Shown here piece by piece: positions 23,379 to 35,024 of a stretch of DNA of 64,000 nucleotides. Both the position numbers and the translations under genes were made by a program. Below the pieces are notes generated by a model. That model saw only the letters and a list, made by a program, of their open reading frames with translations, did not search any database and was not told the DNA's origin. This stretch comes from Hsuehochloa calcarea (taxonomy: Eukaryota > Streptophyta > Magnoliopsida > Poales > Poaceae), in the NCBI GenBank assembly GCA_036346395.1, contig CM070611.1, positions 25,740,473 to 25,804,472 on the forward strand. Reading direction: 5' to 3'. Each line of letters begins with the position of its first letter. Positions within the stretch are counted from its first letter, which is position 1.

Positions 23379-24001
23379 ATGAAGAAACAAGTTAGCTTAG
23401 AACTAAAAGAGGTATATGAGGGTTTACTAGCCCTCTAGAGCACAATACAAGAACTTCAAACCAACAAGGAGAAGAATCAAGTACAATACAAAGCCTAGAG
23501 TGGCTGCATTACATTAAGGGGGTTATGTGTTACATGACTTACAAACATAGCATATAGGCTATGCTAAGCCACGACACAGAATACAAATCACAATGCCTAC
23601 AAAAGAAAGAAAACCGAAGGTGCATTCAACCAAAAGATTACCTAGCAAGCACTGCTAACTAACCAAATCTAGACTGACTACTCCAACACGACGATGAAGA
23701 TCTTGGGGTCAATCTCTCCTTCTTGGAGGGGTGGGATGTAGCAGAAAGGCGATTCCAGCAGAAGATCCTCATGCATCCGGCTTAGGCTGGTGTAGGTGAA
23801 GTGTTCAGCGTCTTGGACTGCTTCACCATAGCTGCTCTTGGGATGCTCAGCTCTGAAGGTCTGAGCGGTGAACTCGCCCTCTCTGGTATAGAGGAAAACC
23901 TCCATGGCCCATGACTCTTGGTCCAGCATCTAGGTCTTCTGGCCTCTTAAGATAGGCTTGCGGTGGTAGCTCAGATGCTGCATGATTTGGTGGAGGATGT
24001 C
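23379..24001 (-). other. Gypsy 5' leader with a small conserved-looking frame
   Basis: Upstream of gag on the minus strand. The frame at 23678-23929 (83 aa) contains GEFTAQTFRAEHPKSSYGEA and LSRMHEDLLLESPF. Similar short frames precede gag in grass Gypsy elements by recall, but no function is known. The leader stops at 24001 where a plus-strand LTR begins. Confidence 0.45.
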
Positions 24002-25329
24002 TGTAACATCCCAAAATTTAGCTTTTCAAAAATCTTTTGAGTAGTTTACGTCCCTATAAAATTTCACTAATTTTATTTTATTAATAAAGTTTAATTGGAA
24101 TTTTTCAAAATTAAAAATATTTAATTTGACTAATATAAACATCAATTTAATCAAAATCTATTTTATTTGGCTTCCTGGTGTTCCCAGGAATTTGTTAGTA
24201 TTTTTGGAGATTTTTCTGGATTTATTTTCTATTTATTTAATCTCCTGGATTTTTGGGCTATTTATTTAATTCCGAAAATCAGTACATTCTCTCTCCTATT
24301 TGGTTGCTACAGTAATATGCGTGGCACTGTTCACCTGCATGCTATAGTAAATCGCAGTACTGTTCTTATCGGTTTTTCAGCCGCAAGTCCCGACGGGTTC
24401 CAGCCGAACTGTCGAACCGATTTCTCTGTTCAGTTTCCAATTCGAAATTCAAACTTCTATATCTTTCTCCTCGGTGCATATAAGTGCGAGTCGTCTGCGC
24501 CCACACGTCTGTCTCGACGTCCTCTTCCAATCCCCTGATTTGGTTTCCTCCGAATCCATCTATTTTCGTCGCAATTAACAGAATACCGAGTTGCACCCAA
24601 AAGTCTTCTCCGGCGAGTTTCTCCTCCATCCGACGTCCGCCGGCCGAATCGTCTACGGCGTTGGGTTCACGTCATCGTGCTCTACGTCATGATGCCAGCC
24701 CCTTCGGCCGAAGATCACCCAAGTTTCACCGTCCGTGACAGCCGAACCGTATTCTTCGCGTCTCTTGCTTCCTCTGTGAGTATTTCCAAAATCCGACCGC
24801 ACCATCGCGTCCGGCTAGTCGTTTCCTTTCCGTTTTGCTCTTTTGCCGCCGCCGTGTCGTTGCCGTCCGCTGGCCATCCTGTTCACAAAACCGACTGGCC
24901 CACTGCTCATGGTCATCGCAAAGAATGCGTGTTTTCTGTTCTTGCTTCCTAGTTCTTGTCCTTTCTCTGTTTCTCTGATTAGTGTAGTCAAGTTTTATCT
25001 CGATTCTTTGCTTTGACATCCCTTTGCTTTGCCACCTTTTACCAATTCAATGCCATCTTCAGTCACCATATCCATGACCAGCCGTGCCCTCTGTTCATGC
25101 TATGCTAATATCAGTACGTGGCTTTCTTCGGTCATGGCTTCCTTCGTTCGGCTCTTGGCCTCTGTTGGTATACATATGTTACATATGTATGTATGTATAC
25201 ATGTGTGTATGTATATATATATGTATGTACGTATATACATGTATATGTATATGTATGTATGTATGTATGTACATATATATGCGTATATACATACGTACAT
25301 ATATGTATATATATATACGTATATGTACG

Positions 25330-25385
<56 letters not shown>

Positions 25386-25950
25386 GTATGCATGTATACG
25401 TATGTGTGCACGTATGTACGTATGTATGCATGTATGTATATGTATGTGTGTACGTATGTATGCATGTATGTATATGTATACGTGTACGTATGTATGCATT
25501 CTGTGGTATGACTTGCGATTACGGTTGTGTACTCATACTTGCTATAAACAATCAACAGAAGTGGAAGAATCATCAGTCAACAAGGTCTACTTCAAGGATC
25601 GTGGAGAACTAGGTCGCGCTACCCCAGTCGGTTGCCTGTGGGCATATGGATGGGCTTCACTGAAGTTATTCTGTTTCGTTCCGCTGCAGCTTTATTGAGT
25701 CATTCGCCTTCTGAGGCATTAATTGTAAGCTTTGACCTTAAGGTCTTTACTCTGATAATTATTGTTATTTGTCTATTTCTTAGTCATCTTTGTATATGGA
25801 ATTGATATTTTATCGATGTTGCCACTGTGTGCACTAGCGTGATCCTAGACTAGTGTAGTATACACAGAGGGTCCAGATTTGCATATTTAGATCCCGATAG
25901 AGGTGGTATTAGAGCCATATCGACTGTAGGTCGTGACCTTAGTTAGAATG
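24002..25950 (+). mobile_element. 5' LTR and primer site of a plus-strand Gypsy-type element, truncated
   Basis: Starts TGTAACATCCCAAAATTTAG at 24002. The CCCCAGTCGGTTGCC block occurs at about 25622, as in the element at 1-1794. TGGTATTAGAGCC at about 25903 is a one-mismatch primer site for initiator tRNA-Met, which orients the element plus. Sequence beyond 25950 no longer resembles a gag leader, so the rest is missing. The exact LTR 3' end between 25860 and 25900 is unresolved. Confidence 0.55.
25170..25497. repeat. Compound TATG/TA/TGTA microsatellite
   Basis: About 330 bp of purine-pyrimidine alternation, with a pure TA core at 25335-25372, inside the LTR. Long Tyr/Met/Cys/Ile frames across it on several frames and both strands are artefacts. 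Confidence 0.95.
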
Positions 25951-26399
25951 GCCGTGTTTAAGGGAATGTTCAAAACTTATTTTACAAATGAAAAATCTTA
26001 ATGATGTGCTATTCTCATCTTGTCTAAATTCTATTCTCTTCCACTCTAATCATTTCTCATCTATATTCTTCCTCACCATTTTGAGTATTAAATTGGATCT
26101 TCATTCCTCATAACTTCCATAGTTGTCGTTATAGGTGCCAAATGTCTTGGTAAATGCCCAAGAGCTGTTTAAGTGGAGGCTGTATGTTTCATTTTCGGCA
26201 TAAATCAAGTTTCCATTTGCAATATTGTAGTACATTTGCAAGCAAGTTTACAATCTGTTTTTATTGTTCAAATAATAGTAAATGACAACATAATAACAAT
26301 AAATAGATGACAACAACATCCTGAAAGTGACTAACCACTAGTCACCACAACAATAGCATGAATTACCCATTCATGCCAACCATGTCAAATTTTAATTAA
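25951..26399. other. No gene recognised
   Basis: AT-rich junction between the plus-strand LTR and minus-strand retroelement sequence. No motif supported. Confidence 0.4.
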
Positions 26400-29300
26400 A
26401 ATGTTGTAGTCTAATTCTCACGGGGTGTATCCGAGCGTGTCCATAACCTAGGACGAAGCTATTCGAATAGTTTTATCCCTGCAGGGGTGTACCAATGTAC
26501 CCACACGTTAGACCGCCTTTTTTCCACATGATTAGCACACTTCCTTTGGTATGCCGGCACGGCTAAGTCCTATGAGACATTTCCAATATTATGTATTAAC
26601 TACGAGTCGCCCGTATGGATAGAAACCCATACGTTGTGTCGGAATCATCGTAAAGCCTCGGTCAACTACCCATCGCGGGTAAAGCCTTGGACAACTACGA
26701 TGCCCCTCGAGGTGGAGAACCTACCCGGAACTCCACCACCGCACACGCAACAACAACACAATTTCTTTTTCACACAACACACACAAACCACCTCCTGCGA
26801 CTCGGAGCTAACACACGCCAAAGTACTAAGTCAAGAGAGATCCCATATCCCTCTCGTGTGGTTAGCACGCAAATTGCTCAGTACGATGGCGCAAGTAATT
26901 CGGTCCTTGTTGACTTAGGCATACCACCACAATCCAAACAACCACACCATCCAACCAATATGCCCAAGTCTAAATCAATTTTTTATTTTCAGATTTTTGA
27001 CTTTATAAAATAACAAAGCACAAGTACTGGACATAAAGGAATAATAATTAGATGTGTATTCAAGATCATCGACTAAGTCGATGATCGCCCAATACTACTG
27101 ATAGCTAAGCATGTCTAAGCATATTAACTCGAAATCTACTAAGTGACAGGAGCCCATCCAACGAACTCTAATCACAGCAAATAACCTAGGCTCAGGTAGT
27201 AGAGAGTAATCATTTCCTACAGATTATGCAACTATACGATCCACTAATCATAATTTAACACAATATAGCAATGCATGCATACTAGTTGCAAACAATATAT
27301 TAGACTAGAAAAATACTGGGATTAACATGATCAAACTGCTTGCCTGGTTGCTGCTGTTCAAGATGTTGCTGAGGATCACTTAGGTTATCAATGTGCTCTT
27401 CAGAACCTAACGAGAAAGCGAAAAAGAATCGATAAGAACAAAGAAAACAAAAAGACTCAACAGCAAACTTTTTCTGAATGCCTTGAAAATTTTACAGCAG
27501 CAAGAGAATGATTTATAAGGAATTTAACAACAAGAACCAATTCATTTGGATTCTTAATGCAAAAGATATGAGCGAAACAATTCTTCTCAGCCTTATAAAT
27601 CATAAATGCTAGTATTCATTACAATTAAATTGTTTGGCAACATTTTCTAGAAAGGCGGTGAATCTGAAAATTTTATAGTAGATCAAGCACCTCATGAGAT
27701 GAACAACCCGATTGAATTCATCTCATTTGGAGCTATGATGCACTTTCTACAATTTTCCAAAGCCATGAAATGAGCAAAAGTAAAATGCATAAGTAAACTT
27801 TTTGGGAAAAATTGACCTGTTCAAAACTAATTTTCACAGTAAGCTCATCAATAGAGGAATCCAATAAAATTAGATTCACTCAAAAATAGTTTACAGAGAA
27901 ATAGTTATGCATTTTACAAGTTACTTGCATTTTTCAATTAACAAATAATCCTCCTCGGGAAAATCTGAAACTAAAACGGCGTGGACGAACTTGGATCGTT
28001 GATATTGGATCCAACGTCTCAAGTCCATGGGACAAGGCGCACGCGCACGCGGCTCACAAACCACACCGTTGGATTTAGATCCAACGGTCCACGTGGATCG
28101 AAACGTTCAGACGACCGAACGTTCGAACGAATGTGGGCCGTTGATCTAAAGATGGACGGCTCACAGCGAAAGAACTTCCGAACGGTCTGAACGTTCACGC
28201 GAACCTGGGTCGTTGATCTAAAGATCGACGGTCCACAGAGAACGACATTTAAACGCTCGCGCACAGTTTGTCCGACAAAACCCGACGGTGAAGGGAGACT
28301 CACCGCCGGCGACTCTGGTCACGGCGGCGCGAGCTAAGGCCCAAAACGGGTCCGCAATAGCCTTGCGGACACAACGGGACCATTTACTATGGCTGCGGCG
28401 GTCTAGAACGCCGGCAAGTCGGAGATGACGGTGGTGACACAAACGGTCGAAAAACGAAAAGCGCAAAGGAGCTCCGCTGTGGTCCAAGTAAGCGAGTGCC
28501 AAGCATCTAGGAACGAATGTGGAGCTACCTGAGCACGGGAGAGGCACATAGGAGGTTGGAGCTGCTTTGGCGACGAAATGCGGTGCTTTCGGCCGAAAAT
28601 TGGGGATCTCCAATTCATCCAAGCTCTGGGGAAGATAAGTGAAATTGAGCAAGGGTTAAGCTTTAGATAATAAAGAGGGAGCAGAGGGAGCAAGAATTGG
28701 AAAGGGAGAGCCACTGTGGTACCGCCTTCACCAAAGCACCCGAGGTGCGGCAATGGCGGCAGAAGTGCTTCGGGTGAAACAAGCTCAAACAAGCACCGAT
28801 GTGGCTAGCTAGAGCTGTGGAAATGCTAATGGAAGCCAAGAGAGGAAAGCCGGTTGCTTAAGTAGCGGAGATGGCAGAGAGCAACAGCAATAATCCTCCT
28901 CTAGTCAAACCTACCATGGGAGCACTGAGAGTGATGGGAGCAGTTGAGCTATGGACGTTTGAGGGCGGTGCACGACCAGCATTAAATGCAAGGAGCCGTT
29001 GGCCATGACACGGAGTGGACAGGGTGCTGCGCTGCCCATGACTTCCTCTGTCCATGGTGTAGCGCGCACGCGAGCGAGGGAGCGCGAGGAAGGAGACGAC
29101 GCGGCCACCGTTAGATCAAAATCGGAAGGTTCAAGTGAATGAGACGATCGGCCGGTCCGATCGACCACTCAATCCAGGCCGTTATCTCCAAATCGGACGG
29201 CTCAAGTGAATGGGGTGATCGGCTGGTCCGATCGGCCACTCAATCCAGGCCGTTATCTCCAAATCGGACGGCTCCCCTGTGATCGAATCGGCAATGCTCC

Positions 29301-29928
29301 GCGCCAACGTGGACCATGCGATGACGATCCGACGGCCCATAGCGCTCGCGCCCGATCGACCGCGGTGGTGCAGCTAGTTGACTGGCCGAGTCAAGTGGCT
29401 CGAGCCCGAGTCTGACTCGAACCCGGGGAACAGTGCCACAGATTAGGTTTTGATTTTGAACTAGAACTTTGGGGAATTTTTAGAGGTAGCAATCTAGCTC
29501 CAAAAATTATGAAATTTTAACTGGAGATTGGTGACTTTAGGATCAACCTTACATAAAATTTCCATAGATTTTCATGAACTACATTCTTCTCAAGAAATTT
29601 CCAGAAGGTTATGCCTAGGATTTGTACAAGGTTTGATTTGGTTCGACTTTCCTCCAAAAATTATCAAATAATTTCTAAAAATCATGAAATAATTCAGAGG
29701 TGTCAGAATACATCCCTAGGTCCAAAGAAAATTATTTCCAAGGATGGACACAAGATTTTTACCAAAGAGGTTTTTTATTGGAGTCAATTGAGGATTTTGA
29801 TTTTTGATTTCCATAATTCCTTTACAAGAATTACGGAAATGTTCAAGGACTTCAAGATGCAAGAAAAGTTTTAATTTCTACTCATTTTCTTACATTTGAA
29901 GAAAGGACTTAGAATTGAGATGTTACAT
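26400..29928 (-). mobile_element. Minus-strand LTR-retrotransposon non-coding region and LTR
   Basis: The blocks at 26430-26600 are the reverse complement of those at 735-870. The right boundary ATTGAGATGTTACA (29928) is a minus-strand LTR start TGTAACATCTC. Between lie GC-rich leader-like sequence (28000-29420) and AT-rich sequence (29450-29928). Frames on the minus strand at 28218-28792 and 28858-29168 lack known domains. Whether all of this is one LTR or several fragments is not resolved. Confidence 0.45.
29118..29274. repeat. Tandem repeat, period 71 bp
   Basis: CCAAATCGGACGGCTC begins at 29188 and again at 29259; about 2.2 units, the first slightly diverged. Each unit carries GGTCCGATCGRCCACTC. 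Confidence 0.85.
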
Positions 29929-31739
29929 GGTTACATTACAAAAGTTGCGATAATGGTAGCAGAAGCAAAAGGGTATAGCGCATCTCTCCACAGGCAAGCG
30001 ACTGGGGAAACCCATGTTTGTCAGATATTATCCAAGGACTTGTATAATATTGGATGCACGCAAGCACCAACGGAGTCAGCTAGACTGAGGTGAGATCCAG
30101 ACTAAACAAACTACACTACTCTTCGTCATCTCCGGGGCCTCCAACTTCAGGATCCTCGTATTATGCATAGTCTCCATGAGTTCCTACTTCTGAGAGTTTG
30201 GGAAAGAGCGAGGTTAAGCACAACTTCCGTGCTCGCGAGCCAACACACAGAATGTAGTAGTAATACATGCAAGGCTTAACAAGGATGGCTCGAGTTCTTT
30301 TATTTGCTTGAAGCAACATTTTCAACTACAGTATTTAGAAATTTGTATGACTTAGCAGTTTGACCAAACCTCATTTTCTTAAAGAGATATTGTGCAATAA
30401 TTATAACGGCGAATGTTATCTTCACCTATGCTTAAATTTTGATTGTAGTCACCTCCATATATTAACATCACTGGGTACGACGACCCAAGAAAATACAAAC
30501 CTCAAGCTAGGTGAGCCGACACTATAATCATCCCACCCACAAGGTTTTATAAATAGAACAAACTCAAGTTAAGTTCTCATGTCCATCTTTGACCGTAGAC
30601 ACGACTGTTTAAACAGTTTAGACTATGCAGAGATTGTATATTGTACACACAAGACACAATCATACTCGTTGCACCACATGATTCCTTAGTCACGTAGTTG
30701 AGCGATCGTCACAGCAACCTTTCAAATTATCTCGCCCCTTCTACCATCTCACCCATATGGGTTGTGCCCATTTGCGGTGGCCCCCATAAGTTGTGCGGGA
30801 TGTTCACCACAGTCGCTAACACAGATGGACCACAGCTTTCACCATCGGTGTCCCATTCAAGCCTACGCTTGCACTACTTCGCGCCCTCTACTAGTGAGAT
30901 GACATTCAGGGTTCAATAAATTTAGCAAGCCGAGTTGTACTTTACGAACCTGTAGTTGTACTTGTTTTTTACATAGGAGTTCATGACAAGATTATGTCCA
31001 TAATCCATTCCAGGGATTCATACCACATATCAACCACTCTCGTGCTCCAACGGCACCCATCACCATACCATTCGCCTAGATGTGTTAACAAAGAATTTAA
31101 TAGAGTTTTGGGGGAAAAAATATATCACCACAATATTCCAGTCATTTACACACAATGACTACTCAAACCATTTTCATGATTAAAAGATGATGATTGGGGC
31201 ATTTAATGCCCTAGTTCTTAAGCAAGACTAGCATGTCACTTAAGTACAACATGTAACTAGTAATTACCATATAGTTACCTGGGTGTCATCGAGAAATGGA
31301 TACAATTTCCAAAGGATGGTATAATAATTAATTAATCATCAAATGTGTATGTAACTACCTTAAGATTTAACATACATTTGCTTAAAGAGTTAAAGCATGC
31401 AATTTTGCTAATATAAAGGAATATAATTAGTACAAAACGTAGGCTCAAAATGATCAAAGTGTTGACTCGCCTAGAGTGAAGGTAAGAGAGTCTTGGAAGT
31501 CTTGTGCTTGCTCAAACTAGAGATCTCCCGCGTCTCCGAACTCTACTCGAACAAACGTACCGGAAAGAATAAACAAGCAAAGAGAATAAATAAATACTAA
31601 AGAAATAACAAATAAACTCCAAATTAAATAAGACCAATGCCATTAGCAAGGTCTTGAATTTAGATAAATTTAGAAACCAAAATCACTAGAATCGGAGTTA
31701 TAACGGAGGATAACAGAGCTTCTGAAGTTATATCATCGA
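29929..31739 (-). mobile_element. Minus-strand Gypsy-type non-coding debris
   Basis: The reverse complement contains CCCCAGTCGCTTGCCTGTGG (29991-30010) and, further right, a CTCTGCATAG..AAACAGTCGTGTCTACGG series matching the 815-870 series at the window start, in the same order relative to the LTR. No coding domain seen. It ends near the minisatellite. Confidence 0.45.
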
Positions 31740-32350
31740 GTTCTACCGGTTTCGAGTACTTTTGACTTCAAGTACTGTGGCTTCAAGTATTGTTCGTTTC
31801 GAGTTCTGCTGACTTCGAGTTGACGTGGTCGGAGCGAGGTTCGACTGCAGGACATAGTCGGAAGGAGCTTCGCTACACGACGTAGTCGGAAAGGGTTCGA
31901 CTACACGATGTAGTCGGAAGGGGATCAACTACAGGTGGTCGGAAGGAGGTATCGACTACATGACGTAGTCGAAAGGGGTTCGACTACACGACGTAGTCAG
32001 AAGGAGTTTCGACTACATGTGGTTGTGAAGGGCATTGACTACATGTGGTTGTAAAGGGCATCGACTACATGTGGTCGTAAAGGTATCGACTACACGTGGT
32101 CGTAAAGGATATCAACTACATGTGGTCGAAAGGAGTTTCGACTACATGGCGCGGTCGGAAGGTGGTTCGACAACGTGGTATGGTCTGAAAGTTTCGACAA
32201 CGCGGCGTGGTCGGAAGGAGTTCGACAACGCGGCGTGGTCTGAAGGAGGTTTGACATTACGATGTGGTCGGAAGGAGTTCGAGAACGTGGCTACCTGGTC
32301 GTGGACGTGGTCGTAGACGTAGTCGAAAAGGAGTTTCGACTGCTCGGTGA
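31740..32350. repeat. Minisatellite, ~27-30 bp unit
   Basis: About 20 imperfect copies of a unit built as TTCGACTACA-YGACGTAGTCGGAAGGAG. Sub-blocks differ: CGACGTAGTC in the first third, ATGTGGTCGTAAAGG in the middle, AACGCGGCGTGGTC in the last, so variants are locally homogenised. The minus-strand frame at 32142-32681 is driven by this repeat. Confidence 0.85.
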
Positions 32351-33137
32351 GGTCGTAAAGATAAGAGGGGGAACCGGGCACAGAAAAAGGAGGCTTACCA
32401 AGACCGATAGAGAGGTCGTCGAAGGTCGAACGGTGGTGGGGGAGGTCGCGGTCAGCGACGAAGGAGATGACAGTGAAGGGGTCGGGCGGGATTGAAGGAG
32501 AAGAGGAGAGGCGACTGTTCATATGCCACAAAATTGAAATCGAGTGAGGGGGCTGCTCCACAGAGCTCTGGGTACGAACTGACTTGGGTAGGAGAGGGGC
32601 TACACTGGTGTGGCGAGAACTGGAAGGAGGCGCGCGACGGCTTGAACTCAGAGCTTCGGCTTCGGGCAACCTCAGCAACATGAGCGAGAGTGGGGGAGCT
32701 CAGCGAAGAAAGGGGATGCTCGAGCTCTTTTCTGGTGGCACTTGCCAGCACGAAGGAGAGACGAGGGGAGGAACGAGAGGGGCTCAGAGCTTCTCAAAGC
32801 CGAAGGGGGAGAGAAGGCAGAGTCGTTGGAGACTCGAAGATGCGCGGGTTCCTGAGGTAGTCATGGCATGGGCGCCCTGGTTGGAGAGGATGGGGCAAGC
32901 GCGCGCAGTGGGGAAGTGACGGGAGCGACGACACGAGCAGGCGCTGGCGACGAGATGGAGCGACGGAGGCGCCGAAGTCAAGGGAAGGTGGAGGGGAGCA
33001 GGTAGCGGCAGAGGGCCAGAAGGCGCATGCATGCGGCCATGGCACTGACGCAGCGGCGGGACAGGCGATGGGACGGGGCAACGGAGGCGGCGACTTCGGG
33101 GGTCAAGCTGGTGGCGAAGGCGACGGGGGCAGGTAGG
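32351..33137. other. GC-rich non-coding stretch, no gene recognised
   Basis: Continues on the far side of two solo LTR insertions (34803-35019). Overlapping Arg/Ser/Pro-rich frames on both strands have no domain. The character resembles an LTR or first-exon-like region of a retroelement, not assigned. Confidence 0.4.
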
Positions 33138-34797
33138 TGAGAGACCATGTGAGTAGGGTCCTGTTTAAGTGATGAGTATTTGACGATGTGGTGAGAAGTT
33201 TGTGATTGAAATCATTGCGTTTGCGCTGCTGCTGATTTGGTTCTGTACTGTGCGGTACTTCCGGTTTTAGAATGCGGAAGTTCCGATAATCGGAACTTCC
33301 GCCGTGGTAAAACGGAACTACCGATTATCCTGACGTTTGGGTTCTCACATAGTAATCGAACTTCCGCCCCGGGAACGCGAACTTCGATAAACCTGACAAG
33401 TGTCTTCTGCTGTGACGAAAATCGGAATTACAAATCTGGGAGTGCGGACGTTCTGATAATCGGAACTTCCGCAATGGTAAGCGCGGAACTTCCGATAATA
33501 CTGACAAGTGCGGACGTTTCGGAAATCGGAACTTCCGCAATGGTAAATGCGGAACTTCCGACATCGCGTAATCGCGTAAAGGCACGCTTTGTGATTTTGA
33601 GTTTGTATGAGTTTGAGTCTTGTACAAATATTGATGCTATGATATTGGGAAATACTATGTGATGTGTGTTTGTCTGTGTTGACTGCAGGACATCGAGACG
33701 AAGTCGTGGCGAGACACGAGGTGATCGGACTAGGCGCAGGCGGCGTTGAGGTCAGAACGGTCGGGATGTGTCGAAGACGGCGTGAATCTTGAGGTGGTTG
33801 CGAGTCAAGGACAGCAAGGTGTACTGGAGGCTTCCGTAAGGTGCGCAAGGGGCGAACGGTCTTTTCGCAGCGACACAAGTGGAGGCGGTTCCGCTCGGTG
33901 TAGCGGGCTTAATGGGTTGGAGACCCGTTAGCCAAGGGCTATAAATAGAGGTGAACCCCTGGTTGTAGGGTTGAACTTTTTGAGAGAGAATATTAGGGTT
34001 AGCTTTAGCTAAAGAACCTTTGGAGAGGTTGTTTTGCTTTTTGAGAGGTTGGTGAGTTGGAGAGGATGAACTGAAATTTATGTAATCATTCCTCTGTGTT
34101 TTCCTCTGTAATCTTGTGATTCCTATCAATGAAATCCTGAGGTTTTGGTTCCTTGTTTATGCCTCCTTTCTTCTATCTGTTCTTCTCTTGAATAGCTAGG
34201 GTTTTGATGAAACTTTTGATTCGTCTTATGAGATGGCATTAAACTTGATATCTAGAGTCTTATTGATATTGCTAATATATCTTCAAAGTCTCGTGAACCG
34301 AGAATCTAAGAATCTTGCAAATTGTGGGTTTTCGGTTGTTCTTGCCTAATACTCAAGAAATCCGTTTTTGCTTTGATTAATGAATCTTTGTCTGCGATTC
34401 TTCTCCATGAGGTCAAGATGTTGTTTAGGATGATGTCCTGTGAAACTTGACCTGAGAAGAGCATTCAAGATTTAGTATTTCAGATTTTTGGGCAAAACTC
34501 GAGCGCACTGTTCTTCGGTTAGGACAATCGGAACTTCCGATTGTCCAAGGAACTATCATGGCGGAACTTCCAGATCGAACCCCGAACTACCGCAGTGCGG
34601 AACTACCGCTAGGTAGAATCAGAGCTTCCGATATATGACAGAACAGTCCTTTTTGTTTAACTCTTTGGATTTGATTCACATCACACCTTTTGTTTAACAG
34701 TAAGTTTTTGAATTGTTGTGTGGACACTTGAGAGGGGAAGATCTTAATTTTAAGGCACCATTCACCCCCCCCCCTCTGTTGCCATTTCGGTCCTTCA
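33138..34797 (+). mobile_element. Solo LTR, family B (SIRE/Opie-like Copia)
   Basis: From TGAGAGACCATGTGAG (33138) to CATTTCGGTCCTTCA (34797), 1660 bp, with perfect target duplications GTAGG at 33133-33137 and 34798-34802. Orientation is fixed by the homologous LTR at 57263-61265, which abuts a purine tract. Clusters of CGGAANTTCCG palindromes lie at 33250-33570 and 34540-34630. TATAAATAGAGG near 33941 is a likely TATA box. No internal coding region. Confidence 0.9.
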
Positions 34798-34802
34798 GTA
34801 GG

Positions 34803-35019
34803 CGTTGTAGGCACCGAGAGATAAGGAGGGGGCGGTGCCGGAGTCCACGAGCAGGTGGCGGAGGGGACCGAGCCGCGGAGGCTAGTCGATGGGACGGGGC
34901 AGCAGAAGACTAGGGGGAAGCACTGGCTTGGCTGGGCCGGAAGGGGAAAAAGGGGAGGACGGGCCAGGGGAGGAGACCAAGAGGGCGGTGGGGGCGGGGC
35001 TACAACCAGGGGAAGGATG
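34803..35019. other. GC-rich spacer between two solo LTRs
   Basis: Joined to 33137 it restores one uninterrupted GC-rich sequence. No gene. Confidence 0.6.
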
Positions 35020-35024
35020 GCCGG

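Noticed and set aside
25029..25612. Overlapping Tyr/Met/Cys/Ile-rich frames up to 164 aa on both strands
   Set aside because: They are translations of the TATG/TA microsatellite in several frames; no conserved domain or promoter.
31740..32350. CRISPR-like array
   Set aside because: Units are contiguous and graded without unique spacers; a minisatellite.
32142..32681. 179-aa minus-strand frame
   Set aside because: Half of it translates the minisatellite; the rest is low complexity with no domain.
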